Shown: positions 8,144 to 16,880, counted from the first letter of the stretch. The stretch: 64,000 bases of DNA from Ornithinibacillus bavariensis (GCF_050433565.1 NZ_JBNPWZ010000002.1:186001-250000); one strand, 5' to 3'. Translations and numbers: made by a program. Notes: a model not told the origin generated them from the sequence alone.

Positions 8144-9429
8144 TGAAGACAACTACTTTAGGCATTCAACATGTACTTGCAATGTATGCAGGAGCCGTAT
8201 TAGTTCCTCTAATAATAGGTAGTAAACTAGGTTTAACCCCTGAACAGCTCACTTATTTAGTAGCAATTGATATATTGATGAGTGGTGTCGCAACATTACT
8301 TCAAGTTGTAAAAAATCGCTTTTTTGGAATTGGTTTACCAGTTATGCTTGGTTGCACTTTCACCGCTGTAGGCCCAATGATAGCAATTGGTAGTCAGTAC
8401 GGGATAAGTGCTATGTATGGAGCAATTATTGTTTCCGGAGTTGTCGTTGTACTAGTTAGTGGTTTTTTCGGGAAGTTGGTCCGTTTTTTTCCACCAATTG
8501 TAACTGGGACTGTTGTTACAATAATAGGGGTAACGCTAATACCGGTAGCAATTAATGATCTTGGTGGTGGCCAAGATGCAGCTGATTTTGGTTCTATTTC
8601 TAATATTGCTTTAGGCTTTGGTACATTATTCTTTATCATTTTGATGTACCGATTTTCGAAAGGTTATATCCGTTCGATTTCTATCTTAATCGGTTTGATT
8701 GGTGGAACGATTATTGCTGCTTTTATGGGGAAAGTGGATTTAAGTGCAGTACATCAAGCATCTTATTTTCGATTACCAGAGTTTTTCTATTTTGGGATGC
8801 CAACATTTGAATGGCCTGCGATTATTACATTAACACTTGTTGCATGTGTTTCCTTAGTGGAATCAACTGGTGTCTATTTTGCATTAAGTGATATGACCGA
8901 TAAGAAGCTTTCAAAAGAAGACCTGTCAAAAGGATACAGAGCGGAGGGCTTAGCGATTGTCATTGGTGGACTCTTCAGTGCCCTTCAATACACAACCTAC
9001 TCGCAAAATGTAGGACTGCTTCAGATAACTGGAATAAAAACAAGAAAAGTGATTATGGTCGCTGGTGGAATGTTAGTGGCATTAGGGCTAATTCCTAAAA
9101 TTGCTGCATTTACAACCGTCATTCCAACCTCTGTTCTTGGAGGGGCTATGATTGCGATGTTTGGTATGGTTATTGCCCAAGGAATTAAAATGTTAAGTAA
9201 GGAAATTGGAAAATCTACAGGCAATTCGATGATCGTAGCATGCTCCGTTGGTATGGGACTAGGGGTTACAGTTGTTCCAGAACTATTTGCCCAGCTGCCA
9301 TCTAGTATACAAATCTTAACAAGTAACGGAATTGTAGCAGGGAGTGTAACTGCCATTCTATTAAATATAATTTTTAATATGTTACCTACGAAACAGCCTG
9401 TTGCTGTTTTACAAGAAAAAGAGGCTTAA
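8140..9429 (+). CDS. pbuX: Xanthine permease PbuX (NCS2 family)
   Basis: PbuX brings xanthine across the membrane by proton symport. The 429-residue protein has about 12-14 membrane segments and the NCS2 motifs GIQHVLAMYAGAVLVPL near the N-terminus, GLPVMLGCTFTAVGPMI, and SLVESTGVYFALSD in the core helix. The start ATG at 8140 overlaps the xpt stop, with AGGGAGGAATT just before it. Together with xpt it imports xanthine and traps it as XMP. A terminator follows at 9433-9475. Confidence 0.95.
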   Translation: MMKTTTLGIQHVLAMYAGAVLVPLIIGSKLGLTPEQLTYLVAIDILMSGVATLLQVVKNRFFGIGLPVMLGCTFTAVGPMIAIGSQYGISAMYGAIIVSGVVVVLVSGFFGKLVRFFPPIVTGTVVTIIGVTLIPVAINDLGGGQDAADFGSISNIALGFGTLFFIILMYRFSKGYIRSISILIGLIGGTIIAAFMGKVDLSAVHQASYFRLPEFFYFGMPTFEWPAIITLTLVACVSLVESTGVYFALSDMTDKKLSKEDLSKGYRAEGLAIVIGGLFSALQYTTYSQNVGLLQITGIKTRKVIMVAGGMLVALGLIPKIAAFTTVIPTSVLGGAMIAMFGMVIAQGIKMLSKEIGKSTGNSMIVACSVGMGLGVTVVPELFAQLPSSIQILTSNGIVAGSVTAILLNIIFNMLPTKQPVAVLQEKEA

Positions 9430-9432
9430 TAC

Positions 9433-9475
9433 AAGACAAGGAATTGGGAAATAACCTAATTCCTTGTCTTTTTTT
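9433..9475 (+). terminator. Terminator of xpt-pbuX
   Basis: A 13-bp perfect stem (9433-9445 with 9458-9470) is followed by a T run. Confidence 0.92.
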
Positions 9476-9548
9476 ATATTCAAAGTGATTTCGGATTTTA
9501 ATCTGAGTTGAATATAGTTAGTTAAAACAATTACTAGATATTACTTTT

Positions 9549-9557
9549 TGTTATAAT
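9549..9557 (+). promoter_or_regulatory. Extended -10 promoter element of the hydrolase gene
   Basis: TGTTATAAT combines the TGn extension with a consensus -10; no good -35 is present. It lies 30 bases before the ATG at 9588. Confidence 0.5.
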
Positions 9558-9587
9558 GATAGTACCATTTCAATTGGAGGGAATAGT

Positions 9588-10352
9588 ATGCCGAAAGCTG
9601 TTGTTAATGGAATAGAGCTTTATTATGAGGAAACTGGAAAAGGAGAGGTGATGATATTTCTTCATGGCTTAACAAGCAATCATCTCATGCTTAAACAGGA
9701 AATGGACTATTTTAAGGACCGTTTTCGAGTGATTGGGCTTGATTCCAGAGGACATGGAAAGTCCGAAAAACCCCTCACCTATACATTGAATGACCATGTT
9801 CAAGATGTGATTGCTTTTATGGATGATTTCGGAATTGAACGTGCAAATCTATTCGGTATGTCAATGGGGACGTATGTCGCCCAGGGAGTGGCGGTTGCAA
9901 TACCTGATCGGGTGAACAAATTGATTCTTGTCTCGGGGAATTCTCATGCTAAAGATCCATCAACTAGTTTGTTAGGTAGACATGCAAATGAGTTGAATGG
10001 TCTCACCTTCGAAGAGCAAATGGCTAAGTTATCCTCCTATATTTTCCATGATTTAGTATCAGTTGGTAAATGGCTTGAAGGTATCCCAGGGGGACTAACA
10101 AGAGAACAACAAGAGATAGCAGCTAATGCTCTAGTCGAATTTGATTTTCGACCAGATTTACATAAGGTGACAGCAAAAACATTGGTGATAAACGGAAGAC
10201 ATGATGGATTGAACCCACCTGAAGATGGAAAGGAAATTGCTATACATATTCCTAATGCACAGTTTGTTGTATTTGAAAACTCCGGTCATGCTCCTAATAT
10301 AGAGGATAGAGTAGCTTTTCTCGAGCTAGTAGATTCCTTTTTAAATGAGTAG
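9588..10352 (+). CDS. Alpha/beta-fold hydrolase
   Basis: This 254-residue soluble hydrolase has a complete alpha/beta-hydrolase layout: oxyanion motif LHGLTSNHLM, nucleophile elbow FGMSMGTYVAQ with the catalytic Ser, acid in NGRHDGLNPPED, and His in NSGHAPNIED. It is close in style to 3-oxoadipate enol-lactonase or carboxylesterase relatives, but no pathway neighbours are present, so the substrate is open. It has an AATTGGAGGGAATAGT ribosome region and ends at a terminator shared with pdxK on the opposite strand. Confidence 0.85.
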   Translation: MPKAVVNGIELYYEETGKGEVMIFLHGLTSNHLMLKQEMDYFKDRFRVIGLDSRGHGKSEKPLTYTLNDHVQDVIAFMDDFGIERANLFGMSMGTYVAQGVAVAIPDRVNKLILVSGNSHAKDPSTSLLGRHANELNGLTFEEQMAKLSSYIFHDLVSVGKWLEGIPGGLTREQQEIAANALVEFDFRPDLHKVTAKTLVINGRHDGLNPPEDGKEIAIHIPNAQFVVFENSGHAPNIEDRVAFLELVDSFLNE

Positions 10353-10395
10353 GAAATACATATTTTCATGAAATAAATAAAAAACGATCAAAGAT

Positions 10396-10448
10396 AAAAA
10401 ACTAACGCATACTCCTTTTTGTGAAAAAAGGCATGTGTTAGTTTTTTT
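10396..10448. terminator. Bidirectional terminator between hydrolase gene and pdxK
   Basis: A stem of about 14 bp (AAAACTAACGCAT side at 10397-10410, ATGTGTTAGTTTT side from 10433) is flanked by A and T runs between convergent genes. Confidence 0.85.
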
Positions 10449-10465
10449 AAAAAAGTGAAATATCG

Positions 10466-11269
10466 TTACATTTTGTTGTAAGCACCATGCATAACTGGTC
10501 CAACATATTCATTAAGTTTCCAGCCATGCTTGATAGCAGCCGATACAAATTTCTTTGCATTTGTAACCGCATCTAAAACAGATAGTCCATTTGCCAGATT
10601 AGCTGTAATTGCAGCTGCAAATGTACAACCTGCACCATGATTATAGGTAGTATCGACTTTCTCACTTTCAAGTAGTGTGAAATCTTTTCCGTCATAAAAT
10701 AAGTCTACTGCTTTTTCATGCTGGATAGCTCTTCCACCTTTTATAACAACATTCTTTGCCCCTAGGTCAATAATTTTCTTCGCAGCTTCTTTCATGTCGT
10801 CAATGGTTTTGATAGGACCAGAGGTTTGTGCTAATTGCCATGCTTCAAAAAGATTCGGTGTTGCAATTAGGGATAATGGAAGTAAGACTTCACGCATAGC
10901 GTCTGTATTCTCCGGTAATAGTAATTCATCTTCGCCTTTACATACCATTACAGGGTCAAGTACATATTTATCTATATGATGCTCCTTTATTTTTTGGGCA
11001 CCAAGCTTAATAATTTCAACCGTTCCAAGCATACCTGATTTCATTGCATCAATACCGACAGATAGAACAGTATCAAGCTGCTTTTCTACAACCTCCACAT
11101 CGATGGTTGTCACATCATGATTCCAACCATTTGGGTTCATCGTAACGATAGAAGTCAAAGCATTCATACCATAAACGCCATGTTCTTGGAATGTTTTTAA
11201 ATCTGCTTGAATTCCAGCGCCACCACTCGTATCCGATCCTGCAAGGGTTAATGCTTTTTTCATTGTCAT
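10466..11269 (-). CDS. pdxK: Pyridoxine/pyridoxal/pyridoxamine kinase (ThiD/PdxK type)
   Basis: This ribokinase-fold enzyme phosphorylates B6 vitamers with ATP. It starts with ALTLAGSDTSGGAGIQADLKTF, has the VLDPVMVCKGEDELL region and the C-terminal anion hole NHGAGCTFAAAITANL. It is closer to the Bacillus PdxK that was once called ThiD than to the HMP-phosphate kinase; either activity is possible from sequence. Length 267 is normal. GGGGGA precedes the ATG at 11269 by 8 bases. It is monocistronic with no thiamine genes nearby, which favours the B6 role. Confidence 0.85.
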   Translation of the reverse strand: MTMKKALTLAGSDTSGGAGIQADLKTFQEHGVYGMNALTSIVTMNPNGWNHDVTTIDVEVVEKQLDTVLSVGIDAMKSGMLGTVEIIKLGAQKIKEHHIDKYVLDPVMVCKGEDELLLPENTDAMREVLLPLSLIATPNLFEAWQLAQTSGPIKTIDDMKEAAKKIIDLGAKNVVIKGGRAIQHEKAVDLFYDGKDFTLLESEKVDTTYNHGAGCTFAAAITANLANGLSVLDAVTNAKKFVSAAIKHGWKLNEYVGPVMHGAYNKM

Positions 11270-11442
11270 GGTAAAATCCCCCTAAAATTAATTCGTACAC
11301 AGTTACTAGGATATAATATTTTCTTATGAAAGAAAAGAATACATACTTACATATTTTATAAATAGTAGCTACTTAAAAGCTTTTAGAAATGTATAAGAGA
11401 TAGTACAATAGTAATAATAGAGATACACAACCAGAAGAAGAG

Positions 11443-11490
11443 AGCCCCCATGTTAAACGATTATTTACATAGGGGCTTATTATTTTTTAG
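11443..11490 (+). promoter_or_regulatory. Terminator-like hairpin in the csaA leader
   Basis: AGCCCC-C-ATGT (11443-11453) pairs with ACAT-A-GGGGCT (11467-11477), a 10-bp stem with one mismatch, followed by TATTATTTTTT and directly by the AGGAGG ribosome site of csaA. No gene precedes it on this strand after pdxK, so it acts on its own leader RNA or on antisense read-through. Confidence 0.55.
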
Positions 11491-11502
11491 GAGGTAAATA
11501 CT

Positions 11503-11832
11503 ATGGCGACAATTGAAGATTTTCTAAAGCTAGATTTGCGGGTCGGAACGGTCGTAAAAGCAGAACCATTTCCTGAGGCAAGAAAGCCTGCTATTAAGCT
11601 AGAGATCGACTTTGGTGAGCTTGGTATGAAGCAATCGTCTGCTCAAATAACGAAACGATATAATCCTGAAATGTTAGTGGGTCGTCAGGTCGTGGCAGTT
11701 GTTAATTTTCCACCTAGACGAATTGCAGGATTCAAATCGGAAGTATTAGTACTTGGTGGGGTGCCTGGTGAGGATGATGTAATACTATTAAGACCAGATG
11801 AAAAGGTAGAAAACGGTACGAAGATATCTTAA
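11503..11832 (+). CDS. csaA: CsaA chaperone (tRNA-binding OB-fold)
   Basis: CsaA is a small dimeric OB-fold protein with reported export-related chaperone activity and a fold like the tRNA-binding domain of methionyl-tRNA synthetase. The 109-residue protein keeps the family sequence: FLKLDLRVGTVVKAEPFPEA, SSAQITKRYNPE, QVVAVVNFPPRRIAGFKSE and the PGEDDVILLRPD end. A strong AGGAGG lies 9 bases before the ATG. A terminator-like hairpin sits in its leader. The next gene follows 42 bases downstream and may be co-transcribed. Confidence 0.95.
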   Translation: MATIEDFLKLDLRVGTVVKAEPFPEARKPAIKLEIDFGELGMKQSSAQITKRYNPEMLVGRQVVAVVNFPPRRIAGFKSEVLVLGGVPGEDDVILLRPDEKVENGTKIS

Positions 11833-11873
11833 CGTTTCTAGTTATTTTTTCCAGTTTAAAAGGAGAAATATTC

Positions 11874-12563
11874 ATGGCAGAGAATTCAGAACGATTTATT
11901 ACCGCATTTAATCGAATTGATAAAGCAATGGATGGGGAATTACAAAGCAGTAAAGGGATTGGATTTTCTAAAGCGGTACGAATTTTAACAAGATATAATG
12001 CTATTGTACGCAGATATAAGGATGATTTACTTGAATTTGCTGAGCTACGAAATGCGATTGTACATAATCGCTTGGATACCATTCAAGTAATTGCTGAACC
12101 CCATGATTCCGTTGTGGAGAGTATTGAGAAGATTGAAAAAGAATTTACACAGCCGCGACTTGTTATTCCTATTTTTGAGAGAAGGGTACATATCTTTCAA
12201 AGCAATAAGGCACTTTCGGAGTTGCTGCACGTTATTCGAGAGAAGGGGTATTCTAAATTTCCAATTTATGATGCTCAGGAATTCAAAGGGCTCGTAACAG
12301 GGAGCGGTATAACGAAATGGTTATCAATGAATAAAGAAACCTCTATCAGGGATGTGCTAATAGAAGAAATTTTACCATATGAAAAGGAGACGAATCATCA
12401 ATTTATAGATAAGGATACTTCTGTTTACACGGCAGTGGAGTTATTTAAAGATGAGATTAGTAAAGGAAATCGCATGGACGCATTACTAATCACGGATAAT
12501 GGTGAAGCAGATGGGAAATTATTAGGTATGATTACTGCGTGGGATATTATGAGTATAGAATAA
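11874..12563 (+). CDS. HEPN-like N-terminal domain fused to a CBS-domain pair
   Basis: Residues about 90-229 carry two CBS motifs that usually bind adenosine nucleotides (for example FPIYDAQEFKGLVTGSGITKWL and DALLITDNGE...LGMITAWDIM). Residues 1-75 form a helical region with R59-N-A-I-V-H64, the RNxxxH pattern of HEPN domains, which are often RNases. This assignment is from the motif alone. If real, it would be a nucleotide-regulated RNase or RNA-binding protein. It has no membrane segment. The AAAAGGAGAAATATTC site supports the ATG at 11874. It ends at a hairpin at 12562. Confidence 0.65.
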   Translation: MAENSERFITAFNRIDKAMDGELQSSKGIGFSKAVRILTRYNAIVRRYKDDLLEFAELRNAIVHNRLDTIQVIAEPHDSVVESIEKIEKEFTQPRLVIPIFERRVHIFQSNKALSELLHVIREKGYSKFPIYDAQEFKGLVTGSGITKWLSMNKETSIRDVLIEEILPYEKETNHQFIDKDTSVYTAVELFKDEISKGNRMDALLITDNGEADGKLLGMITAWDIMSIE

Positions 12564-12600
12564 TAGGAAACCCTATTGCTTAGGGTCTCCTATTTAGACT
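12562..12600. terminator. Terminator between convergent genes
   Basis: AATAGGA-A-ACCCT pairs with AGGGT-C-TCCTATT around a short loop (12562-12595). Confidence 0.75.
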
Positions 12601-12635
12601 TTTCTGATATAAATGGGAGAATAACTCCAATAACT

Positions 12636-12929
12636 TTATAAAATGTAAGAAAAGACGGAAGGTACTATTAATAACGCTACAGAGAAAGAGACTAGCAAAT
12701 TAGTGATTGATTGGGGTAGCTTTTCTCTTCCTTTCCCCTTGTACCAACCGGAAAATTGCCATTTATTCCGATAAGCTACAAACAAAAGTAGTAATATAGC
12801 AATATACCCTAGCCATTCATATTGAATTACGCCGAACGATTGATAAACATATTTTAAAACAGAACTAAAAATAGCCCCTAGTAAACCAAAAATCAATATA
12901 ATTCGCGCTAGTTCCAATATAAATCTCAC
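12636..12929 (-). CDS. Small membrane protein, unknown function
   Basis: This 97-residue protein has three or four hydrophobic helices (residues about 5-27, 36-52 and 75-96) separated by a basic loop with WYKGKGREKLPQ. The GTG start at 12929 follows a GGGGGAAATTGGA region. It lies 54 bases downstream of the NRDE gene on the same strand and may be its operon partner. I do not recognise a family. Confidence 0.65.
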   Translation of the reverse strand: MRFILELARIILIFGLLGAIFSSVLKYVYQSFGVIQYEWLGYIAILLLLFVAYRNKWQFSGWYKGKGREKLPQSITNLLVSFSVALLIVPSVFSYIL

Positions 12930-12983
12930 TCCAATTTCCCCCTATCTTTTTATAATTGTTTGGATATAGTCCTTGTTTCCACT

Positions 12984-13745
12984 TTATACTTGAAAGTTAT
13001 ATTTTTTTTCATTATGGAAAACACCAGAAATGTATGTTCTTTCGGTGAAGGCTACATGATTGGAATTATTAATCGTTAAAACGGTAGAACATCGGGTCCC
13101 ATAATCAGGCATCTTGATGAACAATGGGGAAAGTTTTTTTTCTAATTCTAATCCAATTCCAGTATCAGGCAAAAGTTCTTCTTGTGCTTCATCTGAATCT
13201 GCCAGAATTTGAAATAACTCCTCATGGCTCACCTGATTTGTTTGGTTAACATACTCTCTCAGCTTTGCTCTTCCCTTTTCTACCTTTGGCCAGGGTGTAT
13301 CAAGAAAATGATTGCTTAATCCATGAGTTCCTGGTGAAATTTTTGTTATCTTATCTTCTATATTATTATAATACACTAGGCCATCAGCATTTCCAACAAG
13401 AAGATTGAAGCCCACATAATTCCCTTTAGCTTGACTAAGTTTTTCTAAATATTGTCTAGAGGATTCATTCCCTGCTAGGTAGTTCGTTGTTATTTCACCA
13501 CGCGAGAATTTCCCTGATTTCATATGGTCTGGATGACGATAATTTGTTAACGCAGCAAATCTACCTTCCGTTGTTATTCCTAACCAGGTCCCCATTTGTA
13601 ATAAATCCCTGCCAGCTAAAATAGTAGGCTTGTCTTCCCAGAAGCTAGCCTCCTTAGTAGGACGATCATATGCCTCATCGCGGTTTGCAGCGAGAATTAG
13701 TTTATATGTTGGATGGTCTTGTAATTGAAAAAGTATTAAGCACAT
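12984..13745 (-). CDS. NRDE/TANGO2-family protein
   Basis: The N-terminus MCLILF followed by LAANRDEAYDRPT is the NRDE signature shared with eukaryotic TANGO2. Cys2 is placed like the N-terminal nucleophile of Ntn hydrolases if Met is removed. Other family marks are GTWLGITTEGRFAALTNYR and GTRCSTVLTI. The 253-residue length is normal. The biochemical role in bacteria is not settled; haem handling has been proposed for eukaryotic members. It is followed by the small membrane protein gene. Confidence 0.85.
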   Translation of the reverse strand: MCLILFQLQDHPTYKLILAANRDEAYDRPTKEASFWEDKPTILAGRDLLQMGTWLGITTEGRFAALTNYRHPDHMKSGKFSRGEITTNYLAGNESSRQYLEKLSQAKGNYVGFNLLVGNADGLVYYNNIEDKITKISPGTHGLSNHFLDTPWPKVEKGRAKLREYVNQTNQVSHEELFQILADSDEAQEELLPDTGIGLELEKKLSPLFIKMPDYGTRCSTVLTINNSNHVAFTERTYISGVFHNEKKYNFQV

Positions 13746-13947
13746 AGGTTAGTAAGTCCTCCTTCTCCCTAAATTATAGGTGATACGAGGATAAAAATCA
13801 CTTTATATTATGTAGCTCAAAGTATCTTTTCTATAATGAGAGCTTGTTCCATTTTTTGGATTATTTACGATATTCCTCTATTTAGATATCGGATAGAGTA
13901 CGATAAGACCGGGCACAGATACCACTTTCCATAATATTGTAAATCGA

Positions 13948-13985
13948 CGCTCGCATAAAATTTATGCGAGCGTTAAGTTTTTAAC
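13948..13985. repeat. Perfect 12-bp palindrome in the NRDE/DHA2 intergenic region
   Basis: CGCTCGCATAAA (13948-13959) and TTTATGCGAGCG (13961-13972) form a near-perfect palindrome followed by TTAAGTTTTT. The 324-base space between the divergent genes (13746-14069) also holds a TATAAT at 13832-13837. The palindrome may be an operator or an attenuator about 100 bases before the exporter; I see nothing else there. Confidence 0.5.
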
Positions 13986-14069
13986 CGAACCTAGATTTCT
14001 CAAAGTAACATAAAAATGTGTTGTTGTGGCATCAATAAGAATGAGAAAAAAGAGAAAGAAGGAAGCAAG

Positions 14070-15482
14070 ATGGTTAGAAGAAATAATCGTGTAACAACAG
14101 GTGAAAATATTAAGAAGGTTCCTCTAATCATTGTACTTTTATCAGGTGCTTTTGTAGCAATTTTAAATCAGACCCTTTTAGCTACTGCATTACCTGTCAT
14201 TAAGCATGACTTCGGTATTGATGATAATACAGTCCAATGGCTACAATCGATTTTTATGCTTGTAAACGGAATTATGATCCCGATTACGGCGTTCTTGATT
14301 GAAAGGTTCACTACGAGGGGACTATTTCTTACAGCAATGGGATTGTTCGCTATCGGAACATTAATTTGTGCAATTGCACCTGAATTTTATTCTTTACTAT
14401 TAGGAAGGGTGTTACAGGCAAGTGGTGCGGGTATTATAATGCCATTAATGCAAACGATTATGTTTCTAATATTTCCAATAGAAAAAAGAGGCGCAGCGAT
14501 GGGGTTATTTGGTTTAATTATTTCATTTGCACCGGCAATAGGACCGACATTATCAGGCTATATTATCGAGCATTATCCATGGAGAAGTCTATTCTATATT
14601 GTCTTCCCGATTGCATTACTAGATATTATTGTCGCGTATTTTGTCTTAGTTAATGTTACAAAGCGTACGTTTCCAAAGGTTGATCTAGTGTCAATTGCCT
14701 TATCAACTATTGGATTTGGCGGGCTGTTATATGGATTTAGTATTGCTGGAAGTGTAGGCTGGACAAGTATACAGGTGTTTGGCAGCTTAATTATTGGCGC
14801 GCTTGGTTTACTTTGGTTTATAGTAAGACAATTAAAACTACAACATCCAATATTGGAGTTTCGGATATTCAAAAACGCTGTATTCACGTTAACTACCGTG
14901 CTAGGAATGACCGTATTTTTAGCCATGATTGGTGGAGCTGTTATTCTTCCTTTATTAATGCAGGATATGCTTGGTTTTTCTCCTATGAAGTCTGGAATGG
15001 CTTTACTCCCAGGTGCAATTATTATGGGGTTAATGAACCCAATAACAGGACGTTTGTTTGATAAGTATGGAGCGAGATGGTTATCGTTAATCGGGTTGAT
15101 TATTGTGACAGTAACTACATTTATGTTCGTTACGTTTTCTCCTGAAACCACTTTTACGTATATTGCAACAGTAAATGCGTTTCGAATGTTTGGTATATCG
15201 ATGGTTATGATGCCAGTGACTACAGCTGGGTTAAATCAATTATCACGAGAAATGCTTCCACATGGTACGGCAATGAATAATACTTTACGACAGGTGGCAG
15301 GTGCAATTGGTACAGCAATGCTTGTCACAGTAATGACTTCAACAGCCATACCATCTGAAGGTTTAAGTGGAATGATACATGGAGTAAATATGGCATTTGC
15401 CCTAGCCGGTGTTTTTGCTGCAATCGGACTCGTATTAACATTTTTCGTCAAATACAATAAGCCAATTGGAACAATGGATTAA
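14070..15482 (+). CDS. DHA2-family (EmrB/QacA) MFS multidrug exporter
   Basis: This 470-residue, 14-TM proton-driven exporter has the DHA2 features LNQTLLATALPVIKHDFG in TM1, WLQSIFMLVNGIMIPITAFL and GRVLQASGAGIIMPLMQT, with the antiporter motif C as FAPAIGPTLSGYI. ATG 14070 follows AAGGA at a good distance; an earlier ATG at 14016 would add a Cys-rich, poorly supported leader. No regulator lies directly beside it, but a palindrome lies upstream. Its substrate may be a lipophilic drug or metabolite. Confidence 0.88.
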   Translation: MVRRNNRVTTGENIKKVPLIIVLLSGAFVAILNQTLLATALPVIKHDFGIDDNTVQWLQSIFMLVNGIMIPITAFLIERFTTRGLFLTAMGLFAIGTLICAIAPEFYSLLLGRVLQASGAGIIMPLMQTIMFLIFPIEKRGAAMGLFGLIISFAPAIGPTLSGYIIEHYPWRSLFYIVFPIALLDIIVAYFVLVNVTKRTFPKVDLVSIALSTIGFGGLLYGFSIAGSVGWTSIQVFGSLIIGALGLLWFIVRQLKLQHPILEFRIFKNAVFTLTTVLGMTVFLAMIGGAVILPLLMQDMLGFSPMKSGMALLPGAIIMGLMNPITGRLFDKYGARWLSLIGLIIVTVTTFMFVTFSPETTFTYIATVNAFRMFGISMVMMPVTTAGLNQLSREMLPHGTAMNNTLRQVAGAIGTAMLVTVMTSTAIPSEGLSGMIHGVNMAFALAGVFAAIGLVLTFFVKYNKPIGTMD

Positions 15483-15548
15483 TTTCCTGTTCCCCCTTCA
15501 ATTTATTGTGCAATCAGTTGAGGGATGACTTTTGTATGGTTTAGTGGG

Positions 15549-16096
15549 CTGGTTTTGGGGTGGAGTGAAGTATAGAAGTGTTCTAAACATCATTTCGAGG
15601 CTGACTAGGAGACGAAATGAAACATAGGAGTGCTCTAAGTGTCATTTCAAGGTTAACTTTTGGGTGAAATGAAACATAGAGGGGTTCTAAACANNNNNNN
15701 NNNNNNNNNNNNNNNNNNNNNNNNNNNNNNNNNNNNNNNNNNNNNNNNNNNNNNNNNNNNNNNNNNNNNNNNNNNNNNNNNNNNNNNNNNNNATCATTCT
15801 GAGGTCGACTAGGAGACGAAATGAAGCATAGGAGTGCTCTAAGCGTCATTTCAAGGTTAACTTTTGGGTGAAATGAAACATAGAGGGGCTCTAAACATCA
15901 TTCTGAGGTCGACTAGGAGACGAAATGAAGCATAGGAGTGCTCTAAGCGTCATTTCAAGGTTAACTTTTGGGTGAAATGAAACATAGAGGGGTTCTAAAC
16001 ATCAATTCGAGATTGACTAGGAGATGAAATGATTCATAAGGATGAACGAAAAGGTCGCCATGGGGACGAAATGAATCACAGGGGCTTTCTAAACCT
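15549..16096. repeat. Tandem repeat array, 104-bp unit made of two 52-bp half-units
   Basis: Exact comparison of the copies starting at 15793, 15897 and 16001 gives a 104-bp period. Each period has two diverged 52-bp halves that share CATTTC-N17-GAAATG (an inverted pair able to form a hairpin) and end in CTCTAA or TTCTAAAC. The outer copies are degenerate. Neither 52 nor 104 is a multiple of three, so it is not a coding repeat. It fills the 727-base gap between the DHA2 and SDR genes. Confidence 0.85.
15694..15792. other. Assembly gap (99 N) inside the tandem array
   Basis: The flanks of the N run are both repeat sequence. Copies on either side are 204 bases apart, close to two periods (208), so the gap hides about one unit or an unknown number of collapsed units. 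Confidence 0.95.
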
Positions 16097-16209
16097 TTTT
16101 TCCAAATACTATATAGTGCCTGAACAATTTATGTGGAATAGTTTACAAACTGTGTATCATACATATTTATTATGGATATGATTACAGAGAATCCAAAGGA
16201 GATATGTTG

Positions 16210-16806
16210 ATGAGGATTTTAGTGGTTGGTGCAGCTGGAACAATTGGAAGTGAAATATGTAAAGCACTTGAGCATCATGATCTTATTCGAGCTGGAAGAA
16301 ATGGTTTGGATGTTTCAGTTGATAATACTTCTGAACAAAGTATTAAGGAAATGTATGAGAAGATTGGGAAAGTAGATGCTGTAATTAATGCTGCTGGTGG
16401 GGCAAACTTTGCTTCCATAACGGAATTAACCCCTTCGTTAAATGAACGAGGAATATTGAGTAAGCTGAAAGGGCAAATTAATTTAGTTTTACTCGGCCAC
16501 AACTATGTGAACGATGGAGGAAGCTTTACATTAACTACTGGTGTCATGATGGATGATCCAATAAGGAAGGGAGCATCAGCTGCTATGGCAAATGGAGGTG
16601 TAAAAGCCTTTGTGAAAGCTGCAGCGATTGAGATGCCTCGTGGTATCCGGATCAACAGTGTCAGTCCGAATATCGTTCAGGAGTCTTGGGATAGACTCGG
16701 GAGTTATTTTGTCGGTTTTACACCAGTACCCGCAAGCCGTGTAGCACTCGCCTATAAGAAAAGTGTAGAAGGTGCGCAGACAGGGCAAAATTATGAGGTT
16801 TATTAA
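16210..16806 (+). CDS. Short SDR-family protein lacking the Tyr-Lys active site
   Basis: This 199-residue protein has a clear Rossmann nucleotide-binding start (ILVVGAAGTIGSEI) and INAAGG, but the usual YxxxK segment is replaced by GASAAMANGGVKAF. The same replacement is known to me from similar short Bacillus SDRs, so it is a subfamily trait. It may reduce a substrate by another mechanism or act non-catalytically. ATG 16210 is preferred over the ATG at 16204 because AAAGGAGA sits 8 bases before it. A strong terminator follows. Confidence 0.8.
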   Translation: MRILVVGAAGTIGSEICKALEHHDLIRAGRNGLDVSVDNTSEQSIKEMYEKIGKVDAVINAAGGANFASITELTPSLNERGILSKLKGQINLVLLGHNYVNDGGSFTLTTGVMMDDPIRKGASAAMANGGVKAFVKAAAIEMPRGIRINSVSPNIVQESWDRLGSYFVGFTPVPASRVALAYKKSVEGAQTGQNYEVY

Positions 16807-16820
16807 AGAAATGGATTGGT

Positions 16821-16867
16821 AACGTCAAAGCAAGTAAGTTAGAAGCTTGCTTTGACGTTGATTTTTG
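16821..16867 (+). terminator. Terminator after the short SDR gene
   Basis: A perfect 14-bp stem (16821-16834 with 16846-16859) is followed by GATTTTTG. Confidence 0.9.
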
Positions 16868-16880
16868 TTATAGGGAACAT

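Noticed and set aside
14016..14069. Longer N-terminus of the DHA2 exporter starting Met-Cys-Cys-Cys
   Set aside because: No ribosome site at that ATG; a better one lies before the ATG at 14070.
15583..15849. Open frame on the minus strand across the tandem repeats
   Set aside because: It runs through the N gap, and the repeat period (104) is not a multiple of three, so the frame is not kept from unit to unit.
15549..16096. Possible CRISPR array
   Set aside because: Units are contiguous diverged copies; there are no unique spacers between constant short repeats, and no cas genes are present.
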